Positions 1 through 7,909 of a stretch of DNA of 48,199 nucleotides are shown piece after piece. The position numbers were made by a program, and so were the translations under genes. Every line of letters begins with the position of its first letter. Position 1 is the first letter of the stretch. Origin of the DNA: Candidatus Fermentibacter danicus (GTDB lineage Bacteria; Fermentibacterota; Fermentibacteria; Fermentibacterales; Fermentibacteraceae); the NCBI GenBank assembly GCA_001618605.1, contig LKHC01000155.1, forward strand, positions 1 through 48,199. The letters run 5' to 3'. The notes under the pieces are model-generated. The model ran no database searches and was not told where the DNA came from. It saw only the letters and a list, made by a program, of their open reading frames with translations.

Positions 1-1587
1 GATCGCCTTCCTGACGTGCCCGGCCTCGACCAGGGACGACGACTCGCATCCGGCCCAGTAGGCCGCCTGCCTCGCGTAATCGGCGATACTGTTGAACTGT
101 GTGGACAGCCTGTCGCGTCTGGAGGCCATGCGCACCGCCTGCTCGGCCAGCGCGGCGACCGCGCCCGCGGACAGAGGGGTCAGCTTCTCGTTCCGCGCAA
201 TAAAGGCCACCACTCCGGCAAAATCCTTGATGCTCGCCGGTTCGAGGTCCATCTCGTCGTCGAAGTCCGCTCTGATCCTGAAGAGGTGTTCGAACTCGGG
301 CTCGCTCATGCCAAGCATCTGGTACAGATGGTCCGAACCGAGCAGGATCACCTTCACGTCGATCTCCACCGGTTCCGGCTGGAGGTCGATGGGGAAGAGA
401 TTGAGCGGATCATGCTGCCTGATTACCAAGGTCTTGTTGCGGAGAGTCTGCATCAGAGCGGGCCAGAGGCCTGGCTGCCTCAGTATATCCATGGCGTCCA
501 TGATTATATAGCCGCCGTTGGCACGGAGCAGGGCGCCGGGGCGGATCATGGTGAAGTCGCTGTATGGCTTGTTGTCGACTGTAAGCCGGTCGATGCTGCC
601 GAAGAGGCTCACCTGATCGGGGAACTGCTCGACGACGACCGGTCTGCCGAGCCTGCGGCTGTTGTCCACGAGCATGTTGGCGGTGAACAGATAGAAGGGA
701 TCCTCGTCCTGCTGTGGATTGAGGAACACTTCGAGGTTGTCGAGTATCGTCGCGCACAGGGAGTCGGCATAGGCTGCGACCTTCGGATCGCCGATCTCCT
801 TGAGCCTCGACAGGATGCCCTCGACCGTGGGCCTGAGGAGTCTCCTGACCAGTTCGCGATCCTCGCCCGCCGCCTTCGCTTCGAGCTTCTGGTTGCGTCG
901 CATCACTTCGATCAACCTGTTGAAGAGGAGGTCGTGATCGGCAAGAAGGCGGTCCCTCTCCTCTGCGGTGATCCTCCCCTCGTTTACGAGTTCCTCGAGC
1001 TTCTCGAATCCGATAGCCTGGTTCTCGACGACCGGCAGCACGTCCGGGCGGAACTGGCCCGGCTCCGTGGGGATGCTCACCAGGCTGAACCCCCTGGCGG
1101 AAGCCTCCTTGCTGAAGGCTTCGATATGGCCCTGCTGGAGAGCGGCTGTATCGGAGTGGATCTTCTTGCGCTCCATGTTTATGCGCTCTCCGGACATCAC
1201 CGCCGGAATGTTGCGCTTCAGGAGTTCGACGCACTGGCCGAGGCTCTCGACGAAGGATTCCCCCTCGTCGGCGGGCAGGGTGATCACCACAGGTCTCTGT
1301 GGATCCTCGAAGTTATGGACGTAGAGGATGTCCTTCAAGCCTTCGGCTGTCAGGTCCAGGGATTCGAGAATCCTCTTCACCGTGGATTCCCGCCCGGTGC
1401 CGGACACGCCGGTCACGAACATGTTGTAGCCGGTCGCCTGTATCTCGAGGCCCAGCCTCACGGCCCTGACGGCACGCTCCTGCCCGACTATCCTGTCGCT
1501 CGTTTCGGCCCGGTCAGTGCGCTCGTATCCGACGGCTTCCTCCGGGCATCTCCACTTCAGCCTCTCGGGCGCCAGTGGCTCCGGCAT
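1..1587 (-). CDS. Lon-family AAA+ protease, N-terminal 529 residues (runs off the window)
   Basis: I translated the minus strand from the ATG at 1587; it stays open to base 1 without a stop. The start has a GAGGGAGGG ribosome site just upstream. The protein resembles the AAA_32 branch of Lon-like proteases (LonB/LonC type): a short N-terminal segment, then GQERAVRAVRLGLE and a P-loop region MFVTGVSGTGRES (about residues 57-69), in which the usual Lys is Arg. Then come a long helical insert (about 110-280), a Walker-B-like stretch RANGGYIIMDAMDIL (about 375-390) and the sensor region IDVKVILLGS. The Ser-Lys proteolytic domain would lie beyond base 1 and cannot be seen. It starts 52 bases after the stop of the polymerase gene and is probably co-transcribed with it. 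The family degrades or unfolds proteins in an ATP-dependent way; whether this member is active depends on the missing C-terminus and the altered P-loop. Confidence 0.85.
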   Translation of the reverse strand, partial: MPEPLAPERLKWRCPEEAVGYERTDRAETSDRIVGQERAVRAVRLGLEIQATGYNMFVTGVSGTGRESTVKRILESLDLTAEGLKDILYVHNFEDPQRPVVITLPADEGESFVESLGQCVELLKRNIPAVMSGERINMERKKIHSDTAALQQGHIEAFSKEASARGFSLVSIPTEPGQFRPDVLPVVENQAIGFEKLEELVNEGRITAEERDRLLADHDLLFNRLIEVMRRNQKLEAKAAGEDRELVRRLLRPTVEGILSRLKEIGDPKVAAYADSLCATILDNLEVFLNPQQDEDPFYLFTANMLVDNSRRLGRPVVVEQFPDQVSLFGSIDRLTVDNKPYSDFTMIRPGALLRANGGYIIMDAMDILRQPGLWPALMQTLRNKTLVIRQHDPLNLFPIDLQPEPVEIDVKVILLGSDHLYQMLGMSEPEFEHLFRIRADFDDEMDLEPASIKDFAGVVAFIARNEKLTPLSAGAVAALAEQAVRMASRRDRLSTQFNSIADYARQAAYWAGCESSSLVEAGHVRKAI

Positions 1588-1639
1588 CGCACAGCCCTCC
1601 CTCTTGTAAGTCCGAGGCGGCCTCGGCCGCGATGCTTTT

Positions 1640-4507
1640 TCATACCATCAGGGAACATGGCGTCAATGGCCCCGCCGAGACCGACGACGCCCTCATCCGC
1701 CCGTCGCGGCCCGCGGTCACGCTCATTATGAGCGTCGATCCTTCCCTGCGGGCGATAAGCCTCGCACGACGGTAGAGCGGAGCCGGGAGGAAGACATCGG
1801 CGTAACCGCGATCATCCTCGAGCATCAGGAATCCGGACCCGGCCGGGAGGCTCCTCCGGCAGGCGACCCGTCCCCAGGCCCTGAATGAGCGTTCCCCGGG
1901 CCTCCCGTCGAGCGGAACGGTCCCGCCCGGTCGATCCACGAGCGACAGAGGGCTGGCCGAAACCGGGACGCCCAGATACCTCTGCTCCAGGGCAAGACGC
2001 TCCTCGGGGCCGTAGTCGGGAATTTCCGGAAGGCCCTCCTCGGCACGGGTGAAGAAGCCCCGGGCGGACAGATTCATGCCCCACAGCGCGGCGGGGCGCG
2101 TCAGCCCCAGCTCGTCGAAGCATCCCGCCATCGCCATGGACTTCACCACCTGCCTTCCGACACCGGCGGCGACGACCTCGGATGGCGACCGGTAGGGCCT
2201 TCCGCGCAAAAGCGTATCGAATTCGGCGCGCCCCATCCCGCGGAGGCTCGAGAACCCGAGCATCACGCCTCCCGGAGCGGGTCGGGCGCCCCAGTCGCCG
2301 GAGTTGACCCCGGGCGGGACGATGGAAAGGCCCAGTCTCCTGGCCTCCTCGACATAGGTGCGCTGATCGTAGAAGCCTCCGCCGCCGGCCAGAACCGACG
2401 CGATGAACTCGGCCGGGGACGCCGCCTTGATCGAGGCCGAGATGCATGCCACGTATGCGTACGAATAGGCGTGCGCGCGGCAGAAGCCGTACCCTGCGAA
2501 CCGTGACAGGAAGGCATGGATGCGCAGGGCCCTCCCGCGTTCCACGCCGTATGCCTCGATGTCCTCCGGGGTCAGCCTGCCCTTCTTAAGCCGCCGTCTG
2601 ACGAGATCGCCCTCGTCGTCGTCCGTGCCGAGCAACCTTGCGGCGCATTCGGACACGTCCTCCTCGTAGAGCATCTCCCCGTGGCTCCCGGCGAGGATGT
2701 CCCGCAGTTCGTCGAACTCCCAGGAGCCTCCGGAACCCCCGTTCCTGGCGGCGAAGAAGCGTTCGCGCGAGCCGTTCCCGGAGGCTCCCGGTCTGACCAG
2801 GGCCAGTGCGCACGCGACGTCGTCGAGGCTCGAGACCTTCATTTCGGACAGGAGCCCCCGCAGGGCCGGGGATTCGACATGTGCGACGCCTATCGTCCTG
2901 CCGCCCGCCATGAGCGCCAGCGCGGCCGAAAAATCCTCTCGACGCCCTGCGGCCGGCGGCCGCAGCGGAAGACCGGCGGAGCGGGCGCTCCCGAGCCAGC
3001 GGCTCGCGAGGGAGATCGCCGACAGGGCGCGCAGCCCCAGCAGGTCCATCTTCAGGAGGCCCGCCTGCTCGACTCCCGTCATGTCGAATTGTGTCAACAC
3101 CCGGCCTGCGGCGCCCGGAGACACGGGCGCCACCTCGCAGAGACGGCACGGCGCCAGCACCATGCCGCACGGGTGCGGGGCGAGGTGCGACGGGAGACCT
3201 TCCAGCAGGGCGGCGTCACGCAGGAGAGTCCTCCCCGGCTCCCGCTTCCAGAGGGGGGCTTCCGGATCTTCGAGCAGCACGCACATGGCGTCCGTGTCGG
3301 ACGGACCCAGTCCGGCGGCCGCAGCGGCGCATCTGAATGCGGAGTTGCGTCTGTGACGGACGATCTCGCCCACGCATGCGGCCCTGTCCCCCCATCTGTC
3401 GAGAACGAACGAGACCACCCTGTCCCTCTCGAGGCTGTCTATGTCCAGGTCTATGTCGGGAGGATCGGGCCTCTTCGTGTTGAAGAAGCGGCTGAACGAC
3501 AGGCCGCAGCGTATCGGACACACGCCGGAGATGCCGAGGAGATAGCTGATCATGCTCCCTGCGGCCGATCCCCTCGCCGTGGCTGCTATCCCCTCGGCAG
3601 CGCAGAACCGGGCTACCTCCCCGAAGGCGAGGAAGTACCCTGCCAGCCCGGCCTCCGCTATGGACGAGAGCTCCATTTCCAGGCGCCGCGCCGCCGCCGC
3701 TCCCCGCCCGTACCTCCGGCGGTACTCCTCTCGGGCGACTGCGCGCAGAGCCTCGGCGCTCTCTCCGTCGCACTCGGACATGAGCAGTCGGCCGGCAGGG
3801 CGGAAGACGTCCAGGCGGGACGCGATTTCCGATGCCCCGGCCAGGGATGGACGGCAGCCGGCGAAGGCTCTGTCGAGTCCGGCCCGATCCGGCATCATCG
3901 CGCGCGGTGACGCGAACGCCCGCCCGGGCAGGGAAGCCTCGACGCCGCCCAGGGAGGAGGCGCGGACGAGGCGATGGACGCGGACGGACTCGATTCCGGT
4001 GAAGACCACGGGCCAGCATGCGGCGGGAGTGATCCCGGCAGCCATGAAGGCTCGCTCGGCTTCCTCGGGCGGCACGCCGAACCCGGGTGGGAGGACGGCG
4101 CCCAGAACGGGTCCGGTGAATCCCGAGCCACGAACGGCCGCCGAGCCCTCCGCCCTGAATACGAGAACGGCCAGCCCGCCTCCGCAGCCATCGGGCGGGT
4201 CGTCCACGGACGCCCCCGTGGCGGCTCCGGACACCGCCTTCGACAGGGAGGACCACCCTCCGGACAGCGACATGAGCACGACATTCGTCGAACCGATGCG
4301 CAGCCTTGCGCCGGCACCCGCTCTGATCCCGGCGGACGCCGCGGCGGCTCCGAACTCGGCCTGGCCGTGAAGACCGTTCGAATCCGCCAGGATGACACCG
4401 GCAGCCCCCGACGGCACCGAGGAAACCAGCCGCGCCGGCGTTTCTACGCCGTATCCGAAAGAGTAGCAGCTTCTTGCCAGGATCAGCGCGCCCATGCCGT
4501 CATACAT
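1640..4507 (-). CDS. DnaE-type (family C) DNA polymerase, short form with degraded PHP domain
   Basis: 955 residues, shorter than replicative DnaE (about 1,150). Polymerase motifs are intact: ARGSAAGSMISYLLGI (311-326), the acidic cluster PPDIDLDID (349-357), LLKMDLLGL with the third aspartate at 488, LYEEDV (613-618), GYGFCRAHAYSYAYVA (672-687), a helix-hairpin-helix region near 780-800 and a C-terminal OB fold (about 872-935) with GFLMLEDDRGYADV. The N-terminal PHP domain has lost its metal ligands: the usual HxHS and TDH signatures read ARSCYS (11-16) and ADSNGL (41-46), so no PHP nuclease is expected. The size and OB fold recall DnaE2/ImuC error-prone polymerases, but the motif around D488 looks DnaE1-like and no imuA/imuB is nearby. 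Most likely a specialised accessory or translesion polymerase. No clear Shine-Dalgarno site precedes the ATG at 4507. Confidence 0.85.
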   Translation of the reverse strand: MYDGMGALILARSCYSFGYGVETPARLVSSVPSGAAGVILADSNGLHGQAEFGAAAASAGIRAGAGARLRIGSTNVVLMSLSGGWSSLSKAVSGAATGASVDDPPDGCGGGLAVLVFRAEGSAAVRGSGFTGPVLGAVLPPGFGVPPEEAERAFMAAGITPAACWPVVFTGIESVRVHRLVRASSLGGVEASLPGRAFASPRAMMPDRAGLDRAFAGCRPSLAGASEIASRLDVFRPAGRLLMSECDGESAEALRAVAREEYRRRYGRGAAAARRLEMELSSIAEAGLAGYFLAFGEVARFCAAEGIAATARGSAAGSMISYLLGISGVCPIRCGLSFSRFFNTKRPDPPDIDLDIDSLERDRVVSFVLDRWGDRAACVGEIVRHRRNSAFRCAAAAAGLGPSDTDAMCVLLEDPEAPLWKREPGRTLLRDAALLEGLPSHLAPHPCGMVLAPCRLCEVAPVSPGAAGRVLTQFDMTGVEQAGLLKMDLLGLRALSAISLASRWLGSARSAGLPLRPPAAGRREDFSAALALMAGGRTIGVAHVESPALRGLLSEMKVSSLDDVACALALVRPGASGNGSRERFFAARNGGSGGSWEFDELRDILAGSHGEMLYEEDVSECAARLLGTDDDEGDLVRRRLKKGRLTPEDIEAYGVERGRALRIHAFLSRFAGYGFCRAHAYSYAYVACISASIKAASPAEFIASVLAGGGGFYDQRTYVEEARRLGLSIVPPGVNSGDWGARPAPGGVMLGFSSLRGMGRAEFDTLLRGRPYRSPSEVVAAGVGRQVVKSMAMAGCFDELGLTRPAALWGMNLSARGFFTRAEEGLPEIPDYGPEERLALEQRYLGVPVSASPLSLVDRPGGTVPLDGRPGERSFRAWGRVACRRSLPAGSGFLMLEDDRGYADVFLPAPLYRRARLIARREGSTLIMSVTAGRDGRMRASSVSAGPLTPCSLMV

Positions 4508-4589
4508 ACAAATGTTTGCATAGCAGGGCCAACCCTGGATCGAGATTGTTGAGTTATGTCTGTTACAGGATGCAGGCCAGTGAATTGCC

Positions 4590-4595
4590 TATAAT
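4590..4595 (+). promoter_or_regulatory. Consensus -10 box TATAAT
   Basis: A perfect TATAAT stands in an intergenic stretch of otherwise high GC. No convincing -35 hexamer lies 16-18 bases upstream; the closest TTGACA-like word (TTACAG, 4563-4568) is 21 bases away. Transcription would start near 4602, about 245 bases before the methyltransferase start, leaving a long structured leader or a separate small RNA. Confidence 0.55.
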
Positions 4596-4601
4596 CGGAT
4601 C

Positions 4602-4780
4602 CCCCCGAAATGGAGGGTCATGCCTTGAACCCGCCGATCGAGGCTCGGTTCTTCAGGACGGGAACCTCGGTGCGGCGCAGGCGGATCATCGTCCCGCAGT
4701 TTCCCCGTGGCGGCCTTCGGCAGCGGATGCTCCCGGCGGACAAGTCTGGAACGGACGGGTGACAGGCGCATGACAGGGCC
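4602..4780 (+). ncRNA. Candidate structured non-coding RNA or long structured leader (6S-like size)
   Basis: Starts where a TATAAT box would initiate and shows no credible ORF. A long-range helix closes the element: GTCATG-CCT (4617-4625) pairs with AGG-cg-CATGAC (4764-4774), and ACCCG (4629-4633) with CGGGT (4756-4760). Inside, ATCGAGG (4637-4643) pairs with CCTCGGT (4665-4671), and GGA-t-CATC (4683-4690) with GATG-c-TCC (4726-4733). The closing stem, side hairpin, long terminal arm and length of about 180 nt are compatible with 6S RNA, but I cannot match it to the family with certainty. It could instead be an unknown riboswitch-type leader of the methyltransferase gene at 4848. A weak GCCTGG/CCGGGC hairpin follows (about 4778-4796), without a T tract. 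Confidence 0.4.
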
Positions 4781-4847
4781 TGGCTCTCACCCGGGCGGAA
4801 ATGTAGCTTAGGGCCGATATTTCAGAAACGCCCGGACTTGGAGGACT

Positions 4848-5672
4848 ATGAGGACTTCCGACAGGGGGCACTGGGACCGGTTCTGGACCCGCGGGAGGAA
4901 GACCCGCGAGATCTACGACAACGCGGGACGCATAACCGGCGAGGTGGCCAGGACCATGGACGTAGGGGGCAGAACCTGCCTCGAAGTGGGCGCAGCGACG
5001 GCCCGCGACACGGCATCGCTCGCCCGGGCGGGGGCTTTTGCCGTAGCGCTCGACTACTCCCCCGCCGCCCTCGCCATAGCCAGGGCCGAATGCTCCGGCA
5101 CCGGGGCCGTTCTAGTCTGCGGCGACGCCTTCCGGCTCCCCTTCCGGGACGGCTGCTTCGATCTCGTCTTCCACCAGGGGGTGCTCGAACACTTCCGGGA
5201 ACCCGGAGGCCTCCTGCGCGAGAACGTCCGTGTCCTCGCGGACGACGGCCTCGTGCTGGTCGACGTTCCCCAGACGGTCCACCCCTACACGATCCTCAAG
5301 AAGCTGCTCATCGTGCTGGGCGCATGGTTCGCGGGATGGGAGACGCAGTACACCCGGAGATCGCTCGAAGCTCTCCTCGCCGCCAACGGTCTCGAGCCGC
5401 GAAGAGCCTACGGCCGGTTCATGAGCCCTTCTCTCGCCTACAGGATACTCCGGGAGGCGCTTTTCAGAGTCGGAGTCAGGCTGCCTCTCCATCCGGTCCT
5501 GATCCCGCCGGTTCACCGGTTGAGGGCGAGGATCCGCGGGGCTGTCGAAGGATCGCCGCTCGGCCCCTCGCTCGGATACGTCGTCGGAGTCTTCGCCGGA
5601 AAGGCGGAAGCTCCGTCCGCAGCCCACGGCGGCGGGGAGGCCGGATTCAAAAACCAAGGAGCGGTGCGGTGA
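4848..5672 (+). CDS. Class I SAM-dependent methyltransferase
   Basis: 274 residues; the start is set by GGAGG six bases before the ATG. Motif I is LEVGAATARDT (about 45-55), followed by the acidic residue in ALDYSPAAL (about 67-75), GDAF (about 91-94) and the post-motif FDLVFHQGVLEHF, the pattern of Methyltransf_11/25 Rossmann enzymes. The region after about residue 150 (LKKLLIVLGAWFAGWETQYTRRSLEALL) resembles methyltransferases acting on small molecules, sugars or quinones rather than on DNA. It overlaps the next gene, a glycosyltransferase, by 4 bp, so the pair is translationally coupled and may modify a glycan or glycolipid. The exact acceptor cannot be told from sequence. Confidence 0.85.
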   Translation: MRTSDRGHWDRFWTRGRKTREIYDNAGRITGEVARTMDVGGRTCLEVGAATARDTASLARAGAFAVALDYSPAALAIARAECSGTGAVLVCGDAFRLPFRDGCFDLVFHQGVLEHFREPGGLLRENVRVLADDGLVLVDVPQTVHPYTILKKLLIVLGAWFAGWETQYTRRSLEALLAANGLEPRRAYGRFMSPSLAYRILREALFRVGVRLPLHPVLIPPVHRLRARIRGAVEGSPLGPSLGYVVGVFAGKAEAPSAAHGGGEAGFKNQGAVR

Positions 5673-6787
5673 AGGTTCTCGTGCTAAACTGGAGGGACCC
5701 GCGGAATCCGGAAGCCGGAGGCGCCGAGGTCCATCTCCACGAGATACTCAGGCGCGCGGCCGCCTGCGGGATCGAGATCGTACAGGTCTCGCAGGCCTGC
5801 AGAGGGCTGCCCCGCGAGGAGATCATCGACGGTGTCAGGATCATTCGGCGCGGAGGCAGGTCCACCTTCAACCTCGGGCTTGCCGCATGGTGCAGAAGGA
5901 ACCTCGACCTCGACGACTTCGACCTGGTCGTCGAGGATCTGTGCAAGCTGCCTTTCTTCTCGCCGGCATGGGCCCCCGCCCCCGTCCTCGTTCTCGTCCC
6001 TCACCTGTTCGGAACGACCGCCTACAGGGAGGTCGCGCTTCCCCTCGCCCTCTACGTCGATTTCCTGGAGAGGTTCATCCCGCGGGTCTACGGCGGCTGC
6101 AGGTTCGTCGCGATATCCGACAGCACCCGGGACGATCTGGTCAGGAGGGGCATCCGCCGTGAGAGCATACTGGTCAGCCCGTGCGGGATCGACCTGGATA
6201 TCTACACCCCCGGCGCAACGCCCTGCGTCGAACCCGGGACGATTCTCTACCTGGGCCGGATCAAGCGCTACAAGGGCGTTCAGACGCTGCTCCAGGCCCT
6301 GGTGCTTCTGCACGGCCGGGGGGTGCCCGCCACCCTGCGGATCGTCGGAGAAGGCGATTACAGGAAGGAGCTGGAGCGCATGACCGATGAACTCGGCTTG
6401 CGGGACGGCGTCGTCTTCACGGGTTTCGTTCCCCTCGACCGCAAGCTCCATGAACTGAGGACGGCCCGGGTGGCCGCCCTCCCCTCCGAGAAGGAGGGCT
6501 GGGGGCTCACGGTCATCGAGGCCAACGCCTGCGGAACTCCCGTCGTGGCGAGCGACAGCGACGGCCTGAGGGACTCGGTCCGTAACGGGGAGACCGGCGT
6601 GCTGGTTCCCCACGGCGATCCGGCAGCACTCGCGGACGCCCTCCAGGCGATACTGCAGGACGATCCGCTACGGGAGAGGCTGTCGAAGGCCGGCCTGGCC
6701 TGGGCGCGCAACTTCACTTGGGACAGGACTGCGGACGAGGTTATCGAGGCGATGAGGGAGACCGCCAGGCCGGGCTCTCAGCGGTAG
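5669..6787 (+). CDS. GT4-family (GT-B fold) glycosyltransferase
   Basis: 372 residues beginning with GTG at 5669 inside the stop of the methyltransferase gene (GTGA overlap), with AGGAG eight bases upstream. The N-terminal half has the LNWRDPRNPEAGGAEVHLHEI glycine-rich acceptor loop. The C-terminal half has the donor-site landmarks ILYLGRIKRYKGVQTLLQAL (about 190-209) and the EX7E motif in EKEGWGLTVIEANACGTPVV (about 271-290), typical of retaining GT4 enzymes (PF00534) using nucleotide-sugar donors. There is no membrane segment, so it is likely cytoplasmic or peripheral. With the methyltransferase it forms a two-gene unit. Donor and acceptor are unknown. Confidence 0.9.
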   Translation: MKVLVLNWRDPRNPEAGGAEVHLHEILRRAAACGIEIVQVSQACRGLPREEIIDGVRIIRRGGRSTFNLGLAAWCRRNLDLDDFDLVVEDLCKLPFFSPAWAPAPVLVLVPHLFGTTAYREVALPLALYVDFLERFIPRVYGGCRFVAISDSTRDDLVRRGIRRESILVSPCGIDLDIYTPGATPCVEPGTILYLGRIKRYKGVQTLLQALVLLHGRGVPATLRIVGEGDYRKELERMTDELGLRDGVVFTGFVPLDRKLHELRTARVAALPSEKEGWGLTVIEANACGTPVVASDSDGLRDSVRNGETGVLVPHGDPAALADALQAILQDDPLRERLSKAGLAWARNFTWDRTADEVIEAMRETARPGSQR

Positions 6788-6815
6788 AGACGCATCCACA
6801 GGAAACCGGGCGGGC

Positions 6816-6974
6816 TTAACGCACAATCCGGATGAAGCCCGACGGATCGCCGCCGCAGCCGGCTGCGCCGCCGAGGCAGACCGTGCAGTCCGCCGACGAA
6901 CCCTCCGGATGGGCGAGAACCTCCTCCAGAGCGGGGAGGCTGGAATGAACTTCCGAAACGACCCTGACGAGCAG
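6816..6974 (-). CDS. Possible small Cys-containing ORF directly behind nusB
   Basis: Immediately after the nusB stop the same frame stays open for 56 codons to a TAA at 6818-6816. The only plausible start is CTG at 6974, eight bases after GAAGG. The product would be about 52 residues, with LVRVVSEVHSSLPALEEVL and a cysteine-rich end, DCTVCLGGAAGCGG. Its codon positions look coding: mostly G at position 1, lower GC at position 2, high GC at position 3. I do not recognise a family. It could be a real small protein, a readthrough extension of NusB, or chance in a GC-rich genome. Confidence 0.3.
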   Translation of the reverse strand: MLVRVVSEVHSSLPALEEVLAHPEGSSADCTVCLGGAAGCGGDPSGFIRIVR

Positions 6975-6986
6975 GGCGTCGCCTTC

Positions 6987-7382
6987 TCAGGTCCTGCAGG
7001 CCTTGTCCAGCACACCGTTCACGAACGAGGCAGCCTCGTCGTCAATGAACTCCCGTGAAAGCTCGATGGCCTCGTCTATTGCGACCGGTGCCGGAATGCC
7101 GGCGTAGAGAACCTCCGCGAGCCCCTGCTCGAGTATCAGGCGCGCCAGGAGGTGGAGCCTCTCCAGGCTCCAGTTCCTGAGGGCTCCCGAGAGCTTCGCG
7201 TCTATCTCCGGCCGGTTCCGTTCTATGGCTTCGGCCAGATCCCTGATCCATAACCTCTCGGGCTCGGCGAAACGAGCGGAGAGGCCAAGCTTGTCGAGGC
7301 TCTCCGACAGAGGGTCGCCGCCGGCGTCAGAGGCGTATCTGGCCTGCAGAAGAAACTTCCTGGCCCTGTTCCTGACTCCCAA
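6987..7382 (-). CDS. nusB: Transcription antitermination / rRNA-processing factor NusB
   Basis: 131 residues, the usual NusB length. It starts with TTG at 7382, two bases after the ribH stop; no ATG or GTG gives a better fit. The N-terminus RNRARKFLLQARYAS and the C-terminal VAIDEAIELSREFIDDEAASFVNGVLDK match the conserved NusB helices (usual form AINEAVELAKxFGxxxSxxFVNGVLD). NusB binds boxA RNA with NusE/S10 to prevent premature termination in rRNA operons. Its place as the last riboflavin-operon gene, right after ribH, is the classical ribH-nusB pairing. Confidence 0.95.
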   Translation of the reverse strand: MGVRNRARKFLLQARYASDAGGDPLSESLDKLGLSARFAEPERLWIRDLAEAIERNRPEIDAKLSGALRNWSLERLHLLARLILEQGLAEVLYAGIPAPVAIDEAIELSREFIDDEAASFVNGVLDKACRT

Positions 7383-7384
7383 GC

Positions 7385-7909
7385 CTAGCTTTCCCGCGTG
7401 GCTGCATCCGCCTCGGAATCCTGGCCGTCGTCCTCTCCGTCCCCGCTCAGGAAGCGGTACAGCCCGGCCATCTCCAGCGCGGACATGGCCGCATCGAATC
7501 CGCGGTTCCCGGACTTAGCCCCGGCCCTGTCGACGGCCTGCTCCACGCTGTCGGCCGTGATGATGCCATAGACGACCGGCACGTCGGCTTCGGCGGCCAG
7601 GGCGGCGATGCCCTTCGCGCTTTCGGCTGCGACGTACTCGAAATGAGGGGTATCGCCCCGGATTACCGCTCCGAGACAGATGACGGCGTCGAATCCCCCC
7701 GCCAGCAGCACGCGCGAGGCCACGGCGGGTATCTCCCACGCGCCCGGAGTCTTGAAGATGTCGATGTCGTCCGTGTTCACGCCATGGCGTTCCAGGCAGT
7801 CGAGAGCCCCCTCGACCAGCCTCTCCGTGATGAAGCCGTTGAAACGGCTGACGACGATGGCGATTCTGAGACCTTCGCCCTCGAGACTGCCTTCATGCAT
7901 CCAGGCCAT
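7385..7909 (-). CDS. ribH: 6,7-dimethyl-8-ribityllumazine synthase
   Basis: 174 residues. Conserved active-site blocks are visible: VVSRFN (about 19-24), GAWEIPAVA (about 56-64), [20 protein letters not shown] (about 77-96, with the catalytic His of the TPHF block) and [20 protein letters not shown] ending in [10 protein letters not shown]. It condenses 5-amino-6-ribitylaminouracil with dihydroxybutanone phosphate to give the direct riboflavin precursor, usually as an icosahedral or pentameric assembly in the cytosol. It overlaps the end of ribBA by 17 bp; the ATG at 7909 has AAGGGG upstream, and a second ATG at 7900 is possible. The last 20 residues ([18 protein letters not shown]) form an acidic tail absent from typical family members. 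Confidence 0.96.
   Translation of the reverse strand: MAWMHEGSLEGEGLRIAIVVSRFNGFITERLVEGALDCLERHGVNTDDIDIFKTPGAWEIPAVASRVLLAGGFDAVICLGAVIRGDTPHFEYVAAESAKGIAALAAEADVPVVYGIITADSVEQAVDRAGAKSGNRGFDAAMSALEMAGLYRFLSGDGEDDGQDSEADAATRES

Noticed and set aside
4509-4521. CAAA-CA-TTTG symmetry next to the polymerase start as a possible LexA/SOS box
   Set aside because: The arms are only four bases and do not match the known Gram-negative (CTGT-N8-ACAG) or Gram-positive (GAAC-N4-GTTC) LexA consensus.
4474-4773. Plus-strand open frame of 99 codons across the polymerase-methyltransferase spacer
   Set aside because: It begins inside the polymerase gene, has no ribosome site or protein-like composition, and coincides with the structured RNA candidate.
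6849-6875. GC-rich palindrome GCAGCCGGCTGC as terminator of the nusB operon
   Set aside because: No T tract on either side, and it lies inside the possible small ORF behind nusB, so it is probably coding composition.
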